A stretch of 10,775 nt of DNA, from assembly GCA_947165105.1 (NCBI GenBank), contig CAMUZC010000056.1, positions 1-10,775 on the forward strand. The letters run 5' to 3'. The notes beneath the pieces were generated by a model. That model had not been told where the DNA came from. It worked only from the letters and a program-made list of their open reading frames with translations, and ran no database searches. The translations under genes were made by a program, and so were the position numbers. The stretch's first letter is position 1. The number at the start of each line of letters is the position of its first letter. Shown in pieces: positions 6,755 through 10,775 of the stretch. Source of the stretch: an uncultured Lachnospiraceae bacterium. Lineage in GTDB: Bacteria > Bacillota_A > Clostridia > TANB77 > CAG-508.

Positions 6755-6780
6755 CCTGTTATATTGGCTATTCTTCAATT
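6742..6780. terminator. Bidirectional terminator between sigK and the acyl-CoA synthetase gene
   Basis: A perfect 15-bp inverted repeat (6742-6756 with 6766-6780) has a 9-nt loop. The left arm contains the last codons and the TAG of the shifted sigK frame. The U tracts are imperfect (ATAACTATTTT on plus, TCTTTT on minus), but the position between convergent genes supports the role. Confidence 0.8.
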
Positions 6781-6789
6781 ATAACTATT

Positions 6790-8601
6790 TTATTTGTTAT
6801 CTTTTTTCTTTTTGTTCAGTATTTTATCAATTTCCCTAAAACGTTTTATTTTTTGAGTTGTCGTTTTTTCCAATGGTTCTGTTGTAATTATTAATTCTTT
6901 TATTCTTTTGAATACAGGTAAAGTTTGATTTATTGTTTTTATATCTTCCCAAATTAGTTTTTCATATTCTTTATTTGTTTTATCTCCAAATCTTTCTTGC
7001 ATAAGTTCCTCATCATAAACTACTTTTACTCCTAAAGCTATTTCTTTCTTAGAGTTTTCTCTTGGGAATAGAATACTTTCTTGAACATATGGCAATCTAT
7101 TAATCAAAAACTCAATATCAGAAGGATACACATTCTCACCATTTTTTAATACTATTACTTCTTTTTTTCTTCCTGTAATATATAGGAATCCGTCTTTATC
7201 AAAGTACCCTAAGTCACCTGTATAAAACCATCCATCTTTTAGAACTCTATTTGTTTCTTCTTCATTTTCATAGTATCCCATCATAACATTTGGCCCTTTA
7301 GCTACAATTTCACCAATTTTGTTTTCTTCGTCTGTTTTCGTTTCAACTGCTTCATTTCCTTTAGCTATGGCTATTTCATTATCATTTTCGTCAACAATTT
7401 TTAATTGTATATTATATGGGTTTCTACCAACACTTCCAGGTCTTTTCTGTTTATCTGTTTCTGCTGAAAGAACTGGAGATGTTTCAGTTAAGCCATACCC
7501 TTGAATTGTTGCAATTCCAAAAGTATTGTATCCATCTATTACTTCTTTGTTCATAGCTGCTGCGCCAAAATACATGATACGTACTTTGCCTCCAAGTTGG
7601 TCGATAACTGATTTAAAAATCTTTCTTCTTATATCTATATGCAAATATTTGTATAAGAAATTTGAAATTTTTCCCATTCTCTTTACAAGTTTGGTCTTTC
7701 CTTGTTTTTCAATTCCATTTTCAATCTTTTTATAAATTGATTCTAGTACTAATGGAACTGCTACAATAACACTAACTTGATATTCAACTAGATTCTTAGC
7801 TATATATTTTAATCCATCACAGAACGCCACTGTAACTCCACAATAAAATCCATATAAAAATGTAATTGTACATTCAAAAGTATGATGTAATGGTAAGAAT
7901 GAAAGTAATACATCGTCTGGATACATCTTAACAATTCTTGCTATTCCTACAACATCTGAGCATATGTTTCTTTGAGAAAGCATTACTCCTTTTGGTTTTG
8001 ATGTTGTTCCTGATGTGAATAGCAGAACGCTTAGTTTTTCGCTATCTATAGTTATTTTACTATATCTTTCATCTCCATTTTCTATTAGTTGTTTTCCTTG
8101 TTTAACTAACTCATCAAATGATAAAATTCCTTTATCTTCTTTTTCTAAATCCATATTTATATATGTTGTTAAGCTAGTATCATTTGATTCCTTTATTTTA
8201 TCAAATATTTTAGAATACTTATTTTCAAAAATTACCGCTTCTGCTTTACTGATTTTGATTAGATTTTCAATTTCACCATCTGGTAAAGCTTTATCTAATG
8301 GAACTATTACCATATTTCCTGTAGTAACTGCAAAATAGCTTGTGCACCATTCATATCTATTATTTCCTATAATAGCAACTTTCTTATTTTCTAATCCTAA
8401 GTTCAATAATGATGTTGAAAAAGCTTCAACTTCTTTCTTTATTTCCTTATATGTTTTTTGAATAACACATTCATTACTTTTACCCAAATTTCTTTTAAAT
8501 TTATATGCTATATTGTCCGGATATTTTTCCACAGATGTATCAATTAGCTCTCTAAAGTTATTTATTACGTGAGCATCATAAATCTCATTATTAAATTTCA
8601 T
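6790..8601 (-). CDS. Long-chain fatty-acid--CoA ligase (AMP-forming)
   Basis: Activates a fatty acid with ATP to an acyl-adenylate and then transfers it to CoA, probably at the inner face of the membrane; the protein has no membrane segment. Motifs of the ANL superfamily are in order: phosphate loop TSGTTSKPKG (196-205), FLPLHHTFE (235-243), YGLTET (369-374), TGDLG (461-465), and the hinge region ITGRKKEVIVLKNGENVYPSDIE (475 on). The C-terminal catalytic lysine is K584 in TTTQKIKR. The length of 603 fits the FadD15/long-chain group, which is longer than short-chain enzymes. Chain length and whether it feeds phospholipid synthesis or degradation cannot be read from sequence; no beta-oxidation genes are nearby. 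The ATG has a perfect AGGAGG (8615-8610) at 8 nt, and there is a strong promoter upstream, so it is probably its own unit although the adhesin gene upstream has no clear terminator. Confidence 0.93.
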   Translation of the reverse strand: MKFNNEIYDAHVINNFRELIDTSVEKYPDNIAYKFKRNLGKSNECVIQKTYKEIKKEVEAFSTSLLNLGLENKKVAIIGNNRYEWCTSYFAVTTGNMVIVPLDKALPDGEIENLIKISKAEAVIFENKYSKIFDKIKESNDTSLTTYINMDLEKEDKGILSFDELVKQGKQLIENGDERYSKITIDSEKLSVLLFTSGTTSKPKGVMLSQRNICSDVVGIARIVKMYPDDVLLSFLPLHHTFECTITFLYGFYCGVTVAFCDGLKYIAKNLVEYQVSVIVAVPLVLESIYKKIENGIEKQGKTKLVKRMGKISNFLYKYLHIDIRRKIFKSVIDQLGGKVRIMYFGAAAMNKEVIDGYNTFGIATIQGYGLTETSPVLSAETDKQKRPGSVGRNPYNIQLKIVDENDNEIAIAKGNEAVETKTDEENKIGEIVAKGPNVMMGYYENEEETNRVLKDGWFYTGDLGYFDKDGFLYITGRKKEVIVLKNGENVYPSDIEFLINRLPYVQESILFPRENSKKEIALGVKVVYDEELMQERFGDKTNKEYEKLIWEDIKTINQTLPVFKRIKELIITTEPLEKTTTQKIKRFREIDKILNKKKKDNK

Positions 8602-8633
8602 TATACAAGCCTCCTATATTTCCAATATGTTTC

Positions 8634-8662
8634 ATTATATATAAAGCTTGAATAAAAATCAA
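8634..8662 (-). promoter_or_regulatory. Promoter of the acyl-CoA synthetase gene
   Basis: On the minus strand, TTGATT (8662-8657), a 17-nt spacer and a perfect TATAAT (8639-8634) sit within the 86-base gap to the adhesin gene. The predicted start is near 8627. Confidence 0.7.
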
Positions 8663-8687
8663 TGTTTTCGACCAAGTATTTTATTTA

Positions 8688-10361
8688 TTATTTTTTTAAC
8701 TTTTTTAGTACCATTATTATGTTATAAGTGCTGATTGCAATCAGATTTCCAGCTGATATATATATAGAACTATCTTCGCCCGTTTTAGGAAGTTTTTTCT
8801 GTTTTGTAACAACTACCTTTTTTTCCTCTTGTGGAGCTTTAATCTTCTCATTCTCTATTTTCACTTCTTGAGTTTTATCAACTATTACTTCTACTTCTAC
8901 ATCTTTATTTGGAAGGATGTATTCCTCACCATTTTCTACCTCTGTTAATTTATATTTCCCGATTATTAGTTTTTCAAATACTAATTCTCCATTACTATCT
9001 GTAGTTCCTTCTTTAATAGTATTGTTTTCTTCGTCTCTTAGCTGAAATTTTACATTTGCAATTTTAATTTGGTTATTGTCTTTATCAACCTTTATTACTT
9101 TGATATTTCCAGTTTGTTTTTCATTTTTTATTTCAATTTCTTTCTCTTCGTTATAACTTAATTTGATTTCATACTCATTATTATTTAATTTATATTTTTC
9201 TAAAGGTTTTACTTCTTTTATTTTTATGGTTTCTGGTCTTAAATTAGCAATTACTATTTTCCCATTTTCATCTGTTGAGTATATATTTGATGTTCCATCT
9301 GCATAAGTTACTTGAAATTTAACACCTTGCAAAGGCTTTTGAGTTTCAACATCTGTTTTTAATATTGTTAATCTTGACTTATTAACTTGCGCATAAATTT
9401 CTGAATTTAATGACACTTCTGAATACGAATTATTGCATAACGCATAATCTTGGCATCCTTCTATTTGTGATGTACCATAATAGATTGGATAGTTTTTTTG
9501 CGTTACATTTACTAAAATATTTCCTTTTATATCTTCAGTTTCAAATTTTTTTGATATCATTATTTTAAACTCTTCTCCACCATTAAAAATATGTTTTTCA
9601 TTTCCTTGTATATCTGCCACAAATGAACCTGCAGGTAAATTTTCTAATTTATCAATAACATATTTAGAGATTTCAGATTGAGACACAACTTTAAATGTTT
9701 GAGAATAAAAATCATCATTTTCATCTCTAAGTTCCGTTACTTTCTTTATTGAAGCATTTAAAAACTGCTTACGTGTTTCTGTTCCGTTTAATCCAATATC
9801 TATTAAATTGAATAATGCATTTAACGTTTTATTTCCTCTTCTTTGTATATCTTCTATTTTTTCTCCATTAATAGCAAATTGCCCAACACAATATAGTTCT
9901 CTTGCTTGTTCTAGTGTATAGCCCCTTAAAATGGAGTTAATTGCTTGCATTGTAGCAAAATAAGCATCATCGGCAGTTTCGACTCCTAAATCTTCTACAG
10001 TTTTATTGGGATATCCATTTTTTAATACCCTCCAAATCTTATCATCTTCTAGTAAGTTATTAATTTTTACATTATATGTCTCTTTTTCTCCAGATACATA
10101 TCCTACTCCAGGTAATCCTGGAGATAAACAGTATGCTATATATCTTTGTCCATCTGTATCTGTATAATATGTTTGGTTATATGTTAAATATACCCATTTA
10201 TTTCCATTCCATTTTTGTATACAATAATATCCTAACGCACCCCTTTCCAGGCTTTTTGTTTCTCCTATATTTGCTGCTTTTACTTTTGTACATATTATAA
10301 ATATTTGTATCAATAGCATAATAATCGCTATTAATGTTTTAATAATTTTACTTTTTAACAT
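8688..10361 (-). CDS. LPXTG surface adhesin with thioester domain and two CnaB domains
   Basis: This is a predicted cell-wall-anchored adhesin or pilus tip protein. A signal peptide with a basic start and hydrophobic core ends about VKAA (residue 30). Residues 40-250 resemble a TQXA thioester domain, with C78 in IAYCLSPG and Q139 in TMQAIN as the likely Cys-Gln crosslink that bonds covalently to host or matrix amines. Two CnaB folds follow. In 328-415 the likely isopeptide residues are K335 and N413 with E383; in 417-506 they are K424 and N504 with E474. The protein ends with the sorting signal LPKTG (524-528), a hydrophobic stretch (533-552) and a KKLKK tail. The domain order, thioester at the tip and CnaB stalk, matches known Gram-positive thioester adhesins. 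The motif is MQAI where TQxA is usual, but the glutamine is kept. AAAGGA (10377-10372) lies 10 nt before the ATG. The sortase gene ends 24 bases upstream, so the pair is probably co-transcribed and enzyme and substrate. Confidence 0.9.
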   Translation of the reverse strand: MLKSKIIKTLIAIIMLLIQIFIICTKVKAANIGETKSLERGALGYYCIQKWNGNKWVYLTYNQTYYTDTDGQRYIAYCLSPGLPGVGYVSGEKETYNVKINNLLEDDKIWRVLKNGYPNKTVEDLGVETADDAYFATMQAINSILRGYTLEQARELYCVGQFAINGEKIEDIQRRGNKTLNALFNLIDIGLNGTETRKQFLNASIKKVTELRDENDDFYSQTFKVVSQSEISKYVIDKLENLPAGSFVADIQGNEKHIFNGGEEFKIMISKKFETEDIKGNILVNVTQKNYPIYYGTSQIEGCQDYALCNNSYSEVSLNSEIYAQVNKSRLTILKTDVETQKPLQGVKFQVTYADGTSNIYSTDENGKIVIANLRPETIKIKEVKPLEKYKLNNNEYEIKLSYNEEKEIEIKNEKQTGNIKVIKVDKDNNQIKIANVKFQLRDEENNTIKEGTTDSNGELVFEKLIIGKYKLTEVENGEEYILPNKDVEVEVIVDKTQEVKIENEKIKAPQEEKKVVVTKQKKLPKTGEDSSIYISAGNLIAISTYNIIMVLKKLKK

Positions 10362-10385
10362 AAATTATACATCCTTTCTATTTTG

Positions 10386-10775
10386 TTATACTTCTACGCC
10401 TCTAACACATAATCTATAATCAGGCTGCCCGTTTATACACGTTATAAGCGTTATAGTATTTTCTTTTTTTTCATAACTATCGTTCTTTACAACTTTAGAC
10501 CAATCAGTATCATTTATCTTGTCAACACTCTGAACTTTATATACCTTTTCTCCAAATTGAGTTTTATATTTTATTTGATCGTTTATATTCAATGTATGAA
10601 TATCTTGAAAATAATGCATACTTGTACCACTATTATGAGAAGCTAAAGATACATTCCCATTCCAATAATCGCTTTCCGGAAAATGCCCAATAGATGTCTT
10701 CATTACTTCTTGTGTTGTACCCTCTTTAACAGGAGCTTCTATGTCTAGTTTTTCTATGTATAAAATGCCTATTAT
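10386..10775 (-). CDS. Sortase, C-terminal part (start beyond window)
   Basis: The reading frame is open to the right window edge, giving 129 residues; the ATG at 10703 is internal. Family features in the visible part: GILYIEKLDIEAPVKEGT near the edge, then GHFPESDYW, then catalytic H47 in SLASHNSG, C113 in TLITC and R121 in DYRLCVRG (numbered from the edge). Sortases are membrane-anchored transpeptidases that cleave LPXTG between T and G and join the protein to peptidoglycan or to another pilin. The N-terminal membrane anchor is expected just outside the window. ASHNS differs slightly from the common AGH(N/R) context. The class cannot be set safely from this fragment. The adhesin gene immediately downstream is its likely substrate. 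Confidence 0.92.
   Translation of the reverse strand: MIGILYIEKLDIEAPVKEGTTQEVMKTSIGHFPESDYWNGNVSLASHNSGTSMHYFQDIHTLNINDQIKYKTQFGEKVYKVQSVDKINDTDWSKVVKNDSYEKKENTITLITCINGQPDYRLCVRGVEV

Noticed and set aside
8602..8687. Terminator after the adhesin gene
   Set aside because: I found no hairpin followed by a U tract on the minus strand; only the promoter for the next gene is clear, so read-through is possible.

Overview
The DNA is very AT-rich. It carries a sigma-K gene with its membrane pro-sequence, the Firmicutes-type tRNA(Met) acetylating enzyme TmcAL, a T-box tRNA-sensing leader and an LPXTG/sortase surface system. Together these point to a low-GC, Gram-positive, endospore-forming member of the Clostridia or a close relative. 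No species can be named from the window.

Layout from left to right: (1) At 9-286, on the minus strand, a consensus promoter drives a T-box riboswitch. Its terminator ends at the left window edge, so the regulated gene lies outside; threonyl-tRNA synthetase is my best guess. (2) At 310-1543 (minus), tmcAL is split between two frames. It is divergent from rnhA (1658-2092, plus), and the two predicted promoters overlap. (3) At 2166-5904 (minus), a promoter precedes an unrecognised, highly basic protein with a C-terminal duplication, followed by a MacB-type ABC transporter (ATPase fused to FtsX-like permease); this is a probable operon. (4) At 6055-6754 (plus), sigK is also split between two frames and ends in a bidirectional terminator. 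(5) At 6790-8601 (minus) is a long-chain acyl-CoA synthetase with its own promoter. (6) At 8688-10775 (minus), a sortase, cut by the window end, sits just upstream of its probable substrate: a thioester-domain/CnaB/LPKTG surface adhesin.

The most striking observation concerns the two split genes. Both tmcAL and sigK are otherwise intact, conserved genes that need a single +1 shift. In both, the shift falls exactly on an in-frame CGG codon: skipping its C gives a glycine codon (ACA-C-GGT in tmcAL, TTT-C-GGA in sigK) and restores the family sequence. I searched every CGG in the frames of all eight genes, about 3,300 codons, and found in-frame CGG at these two places and nowhere else; CGT, CGC and CGA are all used as ordinary arginine codons. 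This suggests that CGG is unassigned or starved in this organism and acts as a +1 translational frameshift signal. It should be tested before calling either gene a pseudogene or a sequencing error.

The remaining genes look like an ordinary chromosomal segment. I see no IS element, phage gene, CRISPR array, tRNA or rRNA. Every intergenic stretch is short, and the only gene-free stretch near 300 bases (1-309) is filled by the T-box unit.
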